Shown piece by piece: positions 35,424 through 44,693 of a stretch of DNA of 64,000 nucleotides. Location of the stretch: positions 74,264 to 138,263 of the forward strand of contig JACKFB010000015.1 of assembly GCA_020632695.1 (NCBI GenBank), in the 5' to 3' direction. Source of the stretch: Deltaproteobacteria bacterium. Its GTDB lineage: Bacteria; Myxococcota_A; UBA9042; PHBI01; JACKFB01. A program made the translations under genes and the position numbers. The notes beneath the pieces were generated by a model that saw only the letters and a list, made by a program, of their open reading frames with translations, was not told where the DNA came from and did not search any database. Each line of letters opens with the position of its first letter. Within the stretch, counting starts at the first letter, position 1.

Positions 35424-35879
35424 TCAGGGAGCGTCGCGTCTCACGTGGTCATCGAGGTGGATGTAGGTGATGAGGTCGCCGACCCGGCGGAGGGCGGCGT
35501 CGTTGCTCACCAGCGCCGTGCAATCGGCGTCGAGTGCGCTGGCGACCACGAGCGCGTTGGCGAGGCGCAGGCCGAAGCGGGCGCGCAGGCCCGCAGCCGC
35601 GCGTGCAATGGGTCGTGTCACCTCGACGACGTGAACGGGTAGTGAGCCGCCGAGCATCGCGCGGACCGCGTCCGTGGCCTTGGGGTTGTCAGCGCGCAGC
35701 GGGCCAACGAGGAGCTCGGCCTCCGTAATGGCGGAGACCACCAGCTCACAGGCGCCTCCGCGGGCCGCAGCCAGAAGCTCCCGGACGGCCGAGCCGCGAG
35801 CGCCACGACCCTCCAGAAAGTAGATGAGCGGTGCGCTGTCCAGCGCCACCCGGCGGTGCTCCGCTGGGACGATGCTCAA
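35424..35879 (-). CDS. vapC: PIN-domain toxin, VapC-like
   Basis: A 151-residue PIN-domain ribonuclease. VALDSAPLIYFLEG (Asp14), ITEAELL, and the later ALVSNDAAL supply the acidic metal ligands. It should cleave RNA and be neutralised by the upstream antitoxin. The start overlaps the antitoxin stop by four bases (ATGA on the minus strand), the usual vapBC arrangement. Confidence 0.82.
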   Translation of the reverse strand: MSIVPAEHRRVALDSAPLIYFLEGRGARGSAVRELLAAARGGACELVVSAITEAELLVGPLRADNPKATDAVRAMLGGSLPVHVVEVTRPIARAAAGLRARFGLRLANALVVASALDADCTALVSNDAALRRVGDLITYIHLDDHVRRDAP

Positions 35880-36106
35880 GGGAGTCGGTCCTCACGCAGC
35901 TCATCGATGTACCGGTCCGCGTCGCCGTAGATCCCCGCGAGCGAGCCCTCCACCGCATCGAGGTCGGTCTCGAGCGGAGCGAGCACCAGGCGTCCGTCGA
36001 CGACGCTCAGTGAGACGCGCGCACCAGGTTCCAGCCCGAGCTGACGACGCACCCATACCGGGATGGTCAGCTGACTCTTGGATGAGAGCTTGGCGGTGCT
36101 GGTCAT
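35876..36106 (-). CDS. vapB: AbrB/MazE-type antitoxin, VapB-like
   Basis: A 76-residue protein with an N-terminal swapped-hairpin AbrB domain: STAKLSSKSQLTIPVWVRRQ and GARVSLSVVDGRLVLAP. The acidic C-terminus (IYGDADRYIDELRED) should wrap the PIN toxin. It precedes and overlaps the toxin gene, as antitoxins do, and probably represses its own promoter in the 156-base gap upstream. Confidence 0.82.
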   Translation of the reverse strand: MTSTAKLSSKSQLTIPVWVRRQLGLEPGARVSLSVVDGRLVLAPLETDLDAVEGSLAGIYGDADRYIDELREDRLP

Positions 36107-36262
36107 GCACCGACGCTAGGAGCCAGCCCCCGCCAGGTCAAGCGTGAGGTAAAGCAGCGCGACTCGCGCCGGTTCGGCGGGCTGCTCCGCAGCCAGAACC
36201 GCCTTCAGCCCGGCGATGACCGGCTCATCGACTCGAGGTTCCGGGGGACCGTCGCCGCCCGC

Positions 36263-37534
36263 TCAGTGGGCGCCTTTCTTGGGGCGGAGGGCGGCGCCGG
36301 TGGCTACGTGCTGGTTCCAGGTGGCGGGGGGGTAGCCGTTTTCGACCTCGACCATCTCGATGCAGCCGGGGACGGGGCAGACGATCTGGCAGAGGTTGCA
36401 GCCGACGCACTCGGATTCGTCGATGCGGGGGACGCGGGCGCCGTTGTCTCCGGGGTAGATGCACTGGTGGGCGCCGTCCTGGCACGCCACCACGCAGTCG
36501 TAGCAGCCGATGCAGGTCTCCGGGTCGATCCTGGCGATGGTCTCGTAGTTGAGGTCCAGCTCGCCCCACTCGGAGTAGCTGGGCACGGCGCGGCCGACGA
36601 TGTCGTCCAGCGTCTTCATGCCGTGGCTGTCCATGTAGTTCGACAGGCCCTCGATCATGTCCTCGACCACGCGGTAGCCGCGCAGCATCACCTCGGTGCA
36701 GACCTGGACCGAACTGGCCCCGAGCAGCAGGAACTCCACCGCGTCGCGCCAGGAGGCGATGCCGCCGATGCCGCTGATGGGGATGTTGAAGTCGGGGTGC
36801 CGGGCGAGGCCGGCGGTCATGTGCAGCGCGATGGGTTTGACCGCCGCGCCGCAGTAGCCGCCGTTGGTGGAGAGCCCGCGCACGCGCGGCTCCAGCACCA
36901 TGCGGTCGATGTCGACGCCGATGATGCTCTTGATGGTGTTGATGAGGCTCACGCCGTGGGCGCCGCCGCGCTGCGCAGCCATGCCGTGGGGCACGATGTC
37001 CGAGACGTTGGGCGTCAGCTTCACCAGCACCGGCACCGTGGAGAACTCGACGGCCCAGCTCGTGATGCGCTCGTTGATGCGCGGCTCCTGGCCCACCGCC
37101 GAGCCCATGCCGCGCTCGCACATGCCGTGCGGACAGCCGAAGTTCAGCTCCAGCCCGTCAGCACCCGCGTCGATGGAGCGCTTGATGAGGTCCTGCCACT
37201 CGTCCCGGGTCTCCACCATCAGGCTGACGATGACCGCGTGCTTGGGATAGCGCCGCTTGACCTCGGCGATCTCCTTCAGGTTCGTCTCGATGGGCCGGTC
37301 GGTGATGAGCTCGATGTTGTTGAAGCCGATGGCCTTGGTGCCCTTGTAGTGCAGACCGCCGAAGCGACTCGACACGTTCTGGATCGGCGTGCCCAGCGTC
37401 TTCCACACGGCACCGCCCCAGCCGTGGTCGAAGGCGCGCATCACCTGGTCGCCCGAGTTCGCCGGCGGCGCCGAGGCCAGCCAGAAGGGGTTCGGCGAGA
37501 CGATGCCGCCGCAGTTCGTGGTCAGGTCGGCCAT
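36263..37534 (-). CDS. preA: Dihydropyrimidine dehydrogenase, catalytic subunit PreA
   Basis: A 423-residue flavoprotein reducing uracil or thymine to the dihydro form. The N-terminal ~320 residues are a DHODH-like FMN barrel (NFGCPHGM, VKLTPNVSDI, SGIGGIASWRDA). Two 4Fe-4S motifs follow at the C-terminus, CIGCYDCVVAC and CVGCNLCQIVC. At the position of the mammalian DPD catalytic Cys (GLACGQDP) I read GSAVGQEP; from memory bacterial PreA also lacks that Cys. GGAGG precedes ATG 37534, one base after preT. It is the last gene of the pyrimidine operon. Confidence 0.9.
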   Translation of the reverse strand: MADLTTNCGGIVSPNPFWLASAPPANSGDQVMRAFDHGWGGAVWKTLGTPIQNVSSRFGGLHYKGTKAIGFNNIELITDRPIETNLKEIAEVKRRYPKHAVIVSLMVETRDEWQDLIKRSIDAGADGLELNFGCPHGMCERGMGSAVGQEPRINERITSWAVEFSTVPVLVKLTPNVSDIVPHGMAAQRGGAHGVSLINTIKSIIGVDIDRMVLEPRVRGLSTNGGYCGAAVKPIALHMTAGLARHPDFNIPISGIGGIASWRDAVEFLLLGASSVQVCTEVMLRGYRVVEDMIEGLSNYMDSHGMKTLDDIVGRAVPSYSEWGELDLNYETIARIDPETCIGCYDCVVACQDGAHQCIYPGDNGARVPRIDESECVGCNLCQIVCPVPGCIEMVEVENGYPPATWNQHVATGAALRPKKGAH

Positions 37535-37535
37535 G

Positions 37536-38861
37536 TCAGTTGCCTCCGAGGCTTCGGTGAATCGCCTGCGCCGCGGCCTTGCCCTCGGCCACCGCGTTGA
37601 CGACCTCCTTGCCGCCGTTCGCACAGTCCCCGCCCGCGAACACGCCGGGCCGCCCGGTGGCGCCGTCCGGCCCCACGACCACGCGCCCGCGCTCGACGGT
37701 GACGCCATCGAGCCCGCTGACCAGCTCGCCCAGCTTGCCCTGGCCGATGGCCAGCAGCACCAGGTCGGCCGGCACGACCTCCTCGGAGCCGGCGATGGGC
37801 TGGCGGTCCTGACCGAGCTTCACGCAGCGCACGCCGGTGACGCGCCCCTCGCCCTCGAAGCCCACCGGCTGCCGCTGCCACAGCGCCTTGACGTCCTCCA
37901 GCTTGCCGGCCTTCCACTCGTGGGCGTAGCCGCTCATCCGCTCCTCGGTGCCGCGATACACCATGGTCACCGATGCGATGCCCATCCGCACCAGCTCGCG
38001 CACCGCGTCCAGCGCCGTGTTGCCGCCCCCGATGACCACCGCGCGCCGCACCTCGCTGACGTCGGGCGTCCCGAGCTTCATGCCCTCGATGAACTCCACC
38101 GCGCCCTCGACGCCGGACAGCTCCGAGCCGGCCGCCTCCAGCCACGAGTCCGGCCCCAGGCCGAAGCCCAGGAACACGGCGTCGTGCTGCGCCTCCAGCG
38201 CCTCGAAGCTCAGGTCACGCCCGAGCTCCACGCCGGTCTTCACCTCGATCCCGCCGATGCCGAGCACCCACTCGACCTCCTCGAGGGACCGGTCGGCCCG
38301 CATCTTGTAGGGCGCCACGCCGGTGCTGTTCAGCCCGCCGACCACGTCGCGCTTCTCGTAGATCGTGCAGGCGTGGCCCAGTCGCCGCAGCTCGTGGGCG
38401 CAGGCCAGGCTGGCGGGTCCGGCGCCCACCAGCCCCACGGAGCGCCCCGTCGGCGCGCCCGCCTCGAAGAAGCGCCAGCCCTCGGCGAACGCCACATCGG
38501 TGGCATATCGCTGCAGCTTGCCGATCTGGATCGGCGGCTGGTCCAGGTGGTTGTAGACGCAGTCGCCCACGCACAGCACCTCGACGGGGCACACGCGCGC
38601 GCAGCTCATCCCCAGGATGTTCGAGCTGAAGATCGTCTTCGCCGACCCGCGGATATTGCCAGTGGCAATCTTGCGGATGAAGGTCGGGATGTCGATGTGC
38701 GTCGGGCACGCGATGGTGCACGGCGCGTCCTCGCAGTACAGGCAGCGGTTGGCCTCGACCACCGCGTGCCCCGGCGAGAGCGGCGGCTTGTAGTCTTCGA
38801 AGGCCTCGGCGGCCTCGGCGCGGTCGGCCGGAAGCGGCGCGTGGGGCAGGGTGGTGCTCAT
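37536..38861 (-). CDS. preT: Dihydropyrimidine dehydrogenase, NAD(P)H-oxidising subunit PreT
   Basis: A 441-residue FAD/NAD(P) protein of the glutamate-synthase small-subunit type. The N-terminus carries Cys motifs for Fe-S clusters (CLYCEDAPCTIACPTHIDIP and CARVCPVEVLC). GLVGAGPASLACAHEL binds FAD. VVIGGGNTALDAVRE binds NAD(P). VFAGGDCANGGKEVVNAV is the closing FAD block. It passes electrons to PreA, with which it is nearly contiguous (one base apart). GGGAGACTCC lies before ATG 38861. Confidence 0.9.
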   Translation of the reverse strand: MSTTLPHAPLPADRAEAAEAFEDYKPPLSPGHAVVEANRCLYCEDAPCTIACPTHIDIPTFIRKIATGNIRGSAKTIFSSNILGMSCARVCPVEVLCVGDCVYNHLDQPPIQIGKLQRYATDVAFAEGWRFFEAGAPTGRSVGLVGAGPASLACAHELRRLGHACTIYEKRDVVGGLNSTGVAPYKMRADRSLEEVEWVLGIGGIEVKTGVELGRDLSFEALEAQHDAVFLGFGLGPDSWLEAAGSELSGVEGAVEFIEGMKLGTPDVSEVRRAVVIGGGNTALDAVRELVRMGIASVTMVYRGTEERMSGYAHEWKAGKLEDVKALWQRQPVGFEGEGRVTGVRCVKLGQDRQPIAGSEEVVPADLVLLAIGQGKLGELVSGLDGVTVERGRVVVGPDGATGRPGVFAGGDCANGGKEVVNAVAEGKAAAQAIHRSLGGN

Positions 38862-38891
38862 GGAGTCTCCCGGGTCGGGGCGAGGCGAGGG

Positions 38892-40235
38892 TCAGCCCTC
38901 GAAGGCGGCGTCGGTGTGCGCCAGCGCGCGGTCGATGATGCTGAAGCCGTACTTCAGCTCGTCCTCGGTGATGCAGAGCGGCGGGTTGCACATGAAGCTG
39001 CCCCAGCGCACGAAGGTGAAGAGCCCGGCGTCCAAGAGCGCGCGGTTGAACTTCGCCATCGCCGGGTGGCTGCCGTTGTAGGGCGCCAGCGGCTCGCCCT
39101 TCGCGTTCTTCTGCAGGTCCACCATGCCGAAGAGCCCCAGCGCCCTGCCACCCTTCACCGAGGGGTGCGTCTCGCGGAGCCGCTCCATCTCGGCCTTCAT
39201 CACCGGGCCCAGGCGCGCGGCGTTCTCGACCAGCTTCTCGTCCTGCATCACCCCGATGACCGCCTCGGCGGTCGCCAGCGCCAGCGCGTGCGAGTTGTAG
39301 GTCAGCCCGCCCCAGAAGACGTTCTCGCGGAAGTGCTGCGCGATGCGGTCCGACACGCCCATCGCACCCAGCGGCACGTACGCGCTGGTCAGCCCCTTCG
39401 CCATGGTCACGATGTCGGGGACGATGTCCCAGTGCTCGAAGGCGAACATCTTGCCGGTGCGGCCGAAGCCGGCCATCACCTCGTCGCACACCAGCAGGAT
39501 GCCGTGCCGGTCCAGCAGCTTCCGCAGCCCCTGGAGGTAGCCGTCGGGGGGCGGGAGGATGCCGTTGCTGCCCGTGACCGTCTCGACGAACATCGCCGCG
39601 ATGGTGTGCGGGCCCTCGCACATGATGACCTCTTCCAGATAGGCCAGGTTCTGCTCGACCACCTCGGCGTCGGTGGCGCCGAACGAGTAGTCGTACGGCT
39701 GGGGGTCCAGCACGTGGACCACGCCCGGCATGCCCGGCTCGCTGGGCCAGCGCCGCGGGTCGCCGGTGAGCATGCTCGTCGCGTTGGTGCCGCCGTGATA
39801 GCTGCGGTAGCGCGAGAGGATCTTGTGGCGCCCGGTGAAGAGCCGCGCGGCCTTGATGGCGTTCTCGTTGGCCTCGGCGCCGCCCAGCGTGAAGAAGAAG
39901 GTGTTGATGTCGCCGGGCACCAGCTCTGCCAGGAGCTTGCCCACCCGCGCGCGCACGGCCGTCGCCGTCCCCGGGTAGACGTAGGTCAGCTTCGCCGCCT
40001 GCTTCGCGATGGCCTCGACGACCTTGGGGTGGCCGTGGCCGATGTTCACGCACATGAGCTGGCTGTTGAAGTCCAGGATCTTGCGGCCATCGGGCGTGTA
40101 CATCCACACGCCCTCGGCCCGGTCGACCGGCAGCGGATCCACCGCGTCCACCTTGGCCCACGTATAGAGCGTGTGGGCCTTGCAGAGGCGGACCATCTCG
40201 TCTGCGCTCATCGCGTCGTCGGGTGTGGTGCTCAT
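38892..40235 (-). CDS. Class III PLP aminotransferase, probably beta-alanine:2-oxoacid
   Basis: A 447-residue class III aminotransferase. Lys280 in TMAKG binds PLP; Asp251 in VCDEVMAGFGRTG contacts the pyridine nitrogen. SYHGGT and YNSHALALATAEAV are typical. The operon context (between MmsA and the dihydropyrimidine dehydrogenase) points to beta-alanine (or 3-aminoisobutyrate) to malonate (or methylmalonate) semialdehyde. A taurine-pyruvate or omega-aminotransferase role is the main alternative. The start is two bases from the mmsA stop. Confidence 0.8.
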   Translation of the reverse strand: MSTTPDDAMSADEMVRLCKAHTLYTWAKVDAVDPLPVDRAEGVWMYTPDGRKILDFNSQLMCVNIGHGHPKVVEAIAKQAAKLTYVYPGTATAVRARVGKLLAELVPGDINTFFFTLGGAEANENAIKAARLFTGRHKILSRYRSYHGGTNATSMLTGDPRRWPSEPGMPGVVHVLDPQPYDYSFGATDAEVVEQNLAYLEEVIMCEGPHTIAAMFVETVTGSNGILPPPDGYLQGLRKLLDRHGILLVCDEVMAGFGRTGKMFAFEHWDIVPDIVTMAKGLTSAYVPLGAMGVSDRIAQHFRENVFWGGLTYNSHALALATAEAVIGVMQDEKLVENAARLGPVMKAEMERLRETHPSVKGGRALGLFGMVDLQKNAKGEPLAPYNGSHPAMAKFNRALLDAGLFTFVRWGSFMCNPPLCITEDELKYGFSIIDRALAHTDAAFEG

Positions 40236-40237
40236 GG

Positions 40238-41743
40238 CTAGCTCATCCAGGTCTGGTCGTGCTGGGCGGCCCAGCGGGTGGTGACCTTGCGCGGCTGGGT
40301 CCAGAAGCGGTAGCCGTCGTAGCCGGTCATGTCGCCGGCGCCGAAGCGGCTGTCGTTCCAGCCACCGAAGGCGAAGGGCTCGCGCGGGACCGGGACGCCG
40401 ATGTTCACGCCGCACATGCCGGCCTGGAAGCGCTCGATGGCGTAGCGCGCCACGCCGCCGTTGGTGGTGAAGATGGACGCCGCGTTGCCGTAGGGGCAGG
40501 AGTTCTCGAGCGCGATGGCCTCGTCGACGGTCTTGACGTGGACGATGGACATCACCGGGCCGAAGATCTCGTCGGTCCACGCCGGCATGTCGGGGGTCAC
40601 CCCGTCGAGGATGGTCGGCCCCACCCAGTTGCCGGGCGCGCCGTCCACCTGGGCCTTGCGGCCGTCCAGCAGCACCTTCGCGCCGCGTCGCTCGGCGTCG
40701 TCGATGTAGCCGCGGATGCGCTCGGCCGCCTCGGGGTTGATGATGGCGCCCATGTCCTCGCCGAGCTTCACGTTGCGCCCGGCCTCGACCATGCCCTCGA
40801 TGATGTGGTCGACGTCGCCGACGGCCACGGTCACCGAGGCGGCCATGCAGCGCTGCCCGGCGCACCCGAAGGCCGAGGCCGCCAGGGTCTGCGCCGTGAG
40901 CTCCGGGTCGGCGTCGGGCACGACGACCAGGTGGTTCTTGGCGCCGCCCAGCGCCAGCACGCGCTTCCCGTGGGCGCTGCCGCGCTCGTAGACGATGCGG
41001 GCCACCTTGGTGGAGCCGACGAAGCCGATGGCGCGGATCTCCGGCGAGTCGCAGATGGCCTCGACGCTCTCGCGGGTGCCGTTGACCACGTTGAGCACGC
41101 CGTCGGGAAGCCCCGCCTCGCGCAGGAGCTGGGCGATGCGCATCGCGCCGAAGGGGACCTGCTCGGACGGCTTCAGCACGAAGGTGTTCCCGGCGACCAG
41201 GGCCTGGGGGAGCATCCACAGCGGCACCATCACCGGGAAGTTGAAGGGCGAGATGCCGGCGCACACGCCCAGCGGCTCGTAGGTGACCTGGCAGTTGATG
41301 CCGCGGCTCACGTCGAGCTGCTGGCCGGCGGCCATGTTGGGCAGGGAGATGCCGAACTCGAGGCACTCGATGCCCTTGAGGACGCTGCCCTGCGCCTCGC
41401 TGAAGATCTTGCCGTTCTCGTGGCTGAGCAGCCAGCTCATCTCGTCGAGCTGGCGCTCCATCAGCGCCTTGAGGCGGTAGAGGATCTGCACGCGCTCCTT
41501 GAGCGGGACGGCGCGCCAGGCCGGGAAGGCGGCGCTGGCGGCGGCGACGGCGCGGGCGACGTCCTCGGCGTCGCTGACCGGCACGGTGCCCATGACCTTG
41601 CCGTGGCGGGGGTTCGTCACCGGCATCGTGCGGCCGGTGTGCGAGGGGACCCACTCGCCGCCGATGAAGTTCAGGCAGTCGCGGTACGGCGTGAAGTCGT
41701 AGCTGGTGGCGGAAAAGGGTGTGGAGTGAGGAGCGCTGGTCAT
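40238..41743 (-). CDS. mmsA: CoA-acylating (methyl)malonate-semialdehyde dehydrogenase
   Basis: A 501-residue aldehyde dehydrogenase that turns malonate semialdehyde into acetyl-CoA and CO2 (or methylmalonate semialdehyde into propionyl-CoA). Nucleophile Cys299 lies in AGQRCMA. The general-base Glu of ordinary ALDHs is replaced in GGAKNH, which marks the CoA-dependent group. NFPVMVPLWMLP and KPSEQVP are family blocks. GAGG is seven bases before ATG 41743. It is translationally close to both neighbours (two-base gaps). Confidence 0.9.
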   Translation of the reverse strand: MTSAPHSTPFSATSYDFTPYRDCLNFIGGEWVPSHTGRTMPVTNPRHGKVMGTVPVSDAEDVARAVAAASAAFPAWRAVPLKERVQILYRLKALMERQLDEMSWLLSHENGKIFSEAQGSVLKGIECLEFGISLPNMAAGQQLDVSRGINCQVTYEPLGVCAGISPFNFPVMVPLWMLPQALVAGNTFVLKPSEQVPFGAMRIAQLLREAGLPDGVLNVVNGTRESVEAICDSPEIRAIGFVGSTKVARIVYERGSAHGKRVLALGGAKNHLVVVPDADPELTAQTLAASAFGCAGQRCMAASVTVAVGDVDHIIEGMVEAGRNVKLGEDMGAIINPEAAERIRGYIDDAERRGAKVLLDGRKAQVDGAPGNWVGPTILDGVTPDMPAWTDEIFGPVMSIVHVKTVDEAIALENSCPYGNAASIFTTNGGVARYAIERFQAGMCGVNIGVPVPREPFAFGGWNDSRFGAGDMTGYDGYRFWTQPRKVTTRWAAQHDQTWMS

Positions 41744-41745
41744 GG

Positions 41746-43233
41746 TCATACCTCGAGGGATTCCGCCGCGGCGGCCGCCGGGCGGGGACGTGGCGCGAGC
41801 ATCATGCCGGCCAGATAGAGAGCGGCCGCCAGGCCGAAGCCCAGAAACCACGCGTAGGTGTAGAGCTGGTCCCAAAGCGGCGGGACCGATTCGAGCGCGC
41901 CGGCGGCGTGCAGGAACCCGGGGATGTTGGGCAGCACGGCCAGCACGAAGGCGCCGACGGCCACCGGGTTGACGCCGTGCCAGTAGGTGTAGGGGCCCTG
42001 GTGGCGGTAGAGGCCTTCGAGATCCAGGTTCGTCCGGCGCAGCACGAAGTAGTCGGCGATGAGGATGCCGCCGATGGGTCCGAGCAGCGCCGAGTAGCCG
42101 ATGAGCCAGGTGAAGATGTAGCCGCCGGTCGACTCCATCAGCTTCCAGGGGAAGATGGCCACGCCGATGCCGGCGGTGATGAGGCCGCCGGTGCGGAAGC
42201 TGATGCGCTGGGGCGCCACGTTGATGAAGGCGTTGGCCGGCGAGACGATGTTGGCGGCGATGTTGGTCGAGAGCGTCGCCACCGACAGCGCGAAGAGCGA
42301 GATCATCACGGTGGCCCCGCCGCCCATCTTGCCGAGCAGCAGCGTGGGGTCCCAGATGGGCTCCCCGTAGATGCTGATGGTGGCGCTGGTCACGGCGACG
42401 CCGATGAAGGCGAAGAGCGTCATGGTGGTGGGCAGGCCGATGGCCTGGCCGAGGATCTGGTCGCGCTGGCTCTTCGCGTAGCGGGTGAAGTCGGGGATGT
42501 TGAGCGACAGCGTCGCCCAGTAGCCGACCATGCCGGTGAGCGAGGGGAAGAAGACGTGCCAGAACTGGCCCTCCTTGGGGCCGCCGGGGGCGAACTGGCT
42601 GGGCGCCTCGAGCATGGTGCCGAAGCCGCCGGCCTTCACGTACGCCCAGGCCAGCAGCGCCAGGCCCATGACGATGAGGAAGGGGGCGGCCAGGGTCTCC
42701 AGCAGGCGGATCGACTCGACGCCCTTCCAGACGATGACGATCTGCAGGGCCCAGAAGCCGAGGAAGCAGAGGAGCTGGGTGATGTTGATGTCGAGGAAGG
42801 GCAGGGCGGTGCCGGCGAAGGTGCCGGGGGCGAAGGCCTCGAGGAGCTGGTAGATGGCGGCGCCGCCCACCCAGGTCTGGATGCCGAACCAGCCGCAGGC
42901 GACGAGCGCGCGGAGCAGCGCCGGGATGTGCGCGCCCTGGATGCCGAAGCTGGCGCGGGCCAGCACGGGGAAGGGGATGCCGTACTTGGTGCCGGGGTGG
43001 CCGTTGAGCACCATGGGCAGCAGCACGATGACGTTGGCGAGCATGACCGTGAGGACGGCCTCGGACCAGCTCATGCCCTGGTCGATGAGGCCAGCCGCCA
43101 GCATGTAGGTGGTCACGCAGACCACCATGCCGACCCAGAGGCTGGCCATGCTCAGCACCGACCAGTGGCGCTCGTCGGCGCGCACGGGGCGGATGTCCTC
43201 GTTGATGAGGGAGGGGTCGGGGGAGAAGGCCAC
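41746..43233 (-). CDS. NCS1-family nucleobase/hydantoin permease
   Basis: A 495-residue membrane protein with 12 hydrophobic segments and NCS1 signatures: SLINEDIRPVRADERHWSVL at the N-terminus, NGHPGTKYGIPFPVLARASF, and ALVACGWFGIQTWVGG. In a pyrimidine-catabolic operon it most likely imports uracil, thymine, dihydropyrimidine or a hydantoin, coupled to a cation. The GTG 43233 is the best start seen; a strong ribosome site is not visible, so translational coupling to the upstream dihydropyrimidinase is likely. Confidence 0.87.
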   Translation of the reverse strand: MAFSPDPSLINEDIRPVRADERHWSVLSMASLWVGMVVCVTTYMLAAGLIDQGMSWSEAVLTVMLANVIVLLPMVLNGHPGTKYGIPFPVLARASFGIQGAHIPALLRALVACGWFGIQTWVGGAAIYQLLEAFAPGTFAGTALPFLDINITQLLCFLGFWALQIVIVWKGVESIRLLETLAAPFLIVMGLALLAWAYVKAGGFGTMLEAPSQFAPGGPKEGQFWHVFFPSLTGMVGYWATLSLNIPDFTRYAKSQRDQILGQAIGLPTTMTLFAFIGVAVTSATISIYGEPIWDPTLLLGKMGGGATVMISLFALSVATLSTNIAANIVSPANAFINVAPQRISFRTGGLITAGIGVAIFPWKLMESTGGYIFTWLIGYSALLGPIGGILIADYFVLRRTNLDLEGLYRHQGPYTYWHGVNPVAVGAFVLAVLPNIPGFLHAAGALESVPPLWDQLYTYAWFLGFGLAAALYLAGMMLAPRPRPAAAAAESLEV

Positions 43234-43241
43234 GGCGCGAT

Positions 43242-44636
43242 TCAGCGTAGGAGCGAGCCGCAGAGCGCTCGCTTGACGAAGCTGCCGCCGCCCTCGGTGG
43301 TCATCGTGCCCTTGTCGATGACGACGCGGCCGCGCGACAGCACCGTCTCGGTGAAGCCCTGGACCGTGTGCCCCTCCCACGCGCTGTAGTCCACGCGCAT
43401 GTGGTGGGTGCAGGCGTTGTCGACCCCGATGGTCTCCTTGCGGTCGGGGTCGAAGATGACGATGTCGGCGTCCGAGCCCACCGCGATGGTGCCCTTCTTG
43501 GGGAAGAGGCCGAAGGTCTTGGCGGCGGCCGTGGAGGTCAGCTCGACGAAGCGGTTCAGCGTCAGGCGCCCCTCGACCACGCCGGCCTGGAAGATCAGGC
43601 TCATGCGGTTCTCGACGCCGGGCGCGCCGTTGGGGATCTTCGTGAAGCTGTCGCGGCCCAGCTCCTTCTGCTCCTTGAAGCAGAAGGGGCAGTGGTCGGT
43701 GGCGATGGTGGCCAGGTGCCCGAAGCGCAGCCCCTCCCAGAGCACCTCCTGGTTCCACTTCTCGCGCAGCGCCGGCGTCATCACCCACTTGGCGCCCTCG
43801 AAGTCCGGGCGGTCGTAGATGGTCTCGTCCAGCAGCAGGTACTGCGGGCAGGTCTCGGCCATCACGTCGATGCCGCGGGCCCGCGCGCGCTTGACCTCGT
43901 CGAGCGCGTCCGACGACGAGAGGTGCACGATGTAGAGCGGCACATTGGCCACCTCGGCGATGGCGATGGCCCGGTGCACGCCCTCGGCCTCCATCCGGGT
44001 GGGGCGCGTCTTGGCGTGCCAGCGCGGCTCGGTCTTCCCCTCGGCGACGGCCCGCTTGATGATCTCGTCGATGACGATGCCGTTTTCGGCGTGCATGCAG
44101 ATGCGCGTGCCGTTCTCGCCCGCCTGCCGGAACGCCCGGTACAGCGTCCCGTCGTCGACGTAGAGCACGCCCGGATAGGCCATGAAGAGCTTGTAGCTGG
44201 TGACGCCCTCGTCGGCCAGGCGCCGCATCTCCGGCAGCCGCTCGTCGGGCATGTCGGTGATGATCATGTGGAAGGCGTAGTCGATGGTGGCCTTGCCGTC
44301 GGCCTTGCGGTGCCAGGTGTCCAGCCCCTTCAGGGTCGACTCGCCCTTCTGCTGGATGGCGAAGTCCACGATGGTGGTGGTGCCGCCGAACGCCGCCGCC
44401 TTGGTGCCCGACTCGAAGTCGTCGGCCGACGTGGTCCCGCCAAAGGGCATGTCCATGTGGGTGTGCGGGTCGATGCCCCCGGGGATGACCAGCTTGCCGG
44501 TGGCGTCGATGACCCGGTCGGCGTCGACCTGGAGGTCGCGGCCGATGAGCGCGATGCGCTCGCCCTCGACGTAGACGTCCGCGTAGTAGTCGTCGACCGC
44601 CGTGATGACGCGTCCGTTCTTGATGAGCACGCTCAT
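43242..44636 (-). CDS. hydA: Dihydropyrimidinase
   Basis: A 464-residue cyclic amidohydrolase opening dihydrouracil to N-carbamoyl-beta-alanine. The full metal set is present: His58 and His60 (DPHTHMD), carboxylated Lys149 (SYKLFMAYPG), His182 (MHAENG), His238 (YIVHLSS) and Asp314 (ATDHCPF). This is the dihydropyrimidinase/hydantoinase group; the operon favours dihydropyrimidinase. It starts 57 bases downstream of the ureidopropionase gene. Confidence 0.93.
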   Translation of the reverse strand: MSVLIKNGRVITAVDDYYADVYVEGERIALIGRDLQVDADRVIDATGKLVIPGGIDPHTHMDMPFGGTTSADDFESGTKAAAFGGTTTIVDFAIQQKGESTLKGLDTWHRKADGKATIDYAFHMIITDMPDERLPEMRRLADEGVTSYKLFMAYPGVLYVDDGTLYRAFRQAGENGTRICMHAENGIVIDEIIKRAVAEGKTEPRWHAKTRPTRMEAEGVHRAIAIAEVANVPLYIVHLSSSDALDEVKRARARGIDVMAETCPQYLLLDETIYDRPDFEGAKWVMTPALREKWNQEVLWEGLRFGHLATIATDHCPFCFKEQKELGRDSFTKIPNGAPGVENRMSLIFQAGVVEGRLTLNRFVELTSTAAAKTFGLFPKKGTIAVGSDADIVIFDPDRKETIGVDNACTHHMRVDYSAWEGHTVQGFTETVLSRGRVVIDKGTMTTEGGGSFVKRALCGSLLR

Positions 44637-44693
44637 GGCTCTCTCCCTGGCTGCGGGCGCCCGGCGGCGCCCCGTCTCACGACGCCCTGCTCT

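Noticed and set aside
36263..37534. Loss of the DPD catalytic cysteine as inactivation of PreA
   Set aside because: GSAVGQEP also lacks the Cys in bacterial PreA as I remember them, and the operon is otherwise intact.
37389..40241. Long plus-strand frame opposite preA, preT and the aminotransferase
   Set aside because: Antisense shadow caused by GC bias; composition is Arg/His/Ala/Leu and matches no family.
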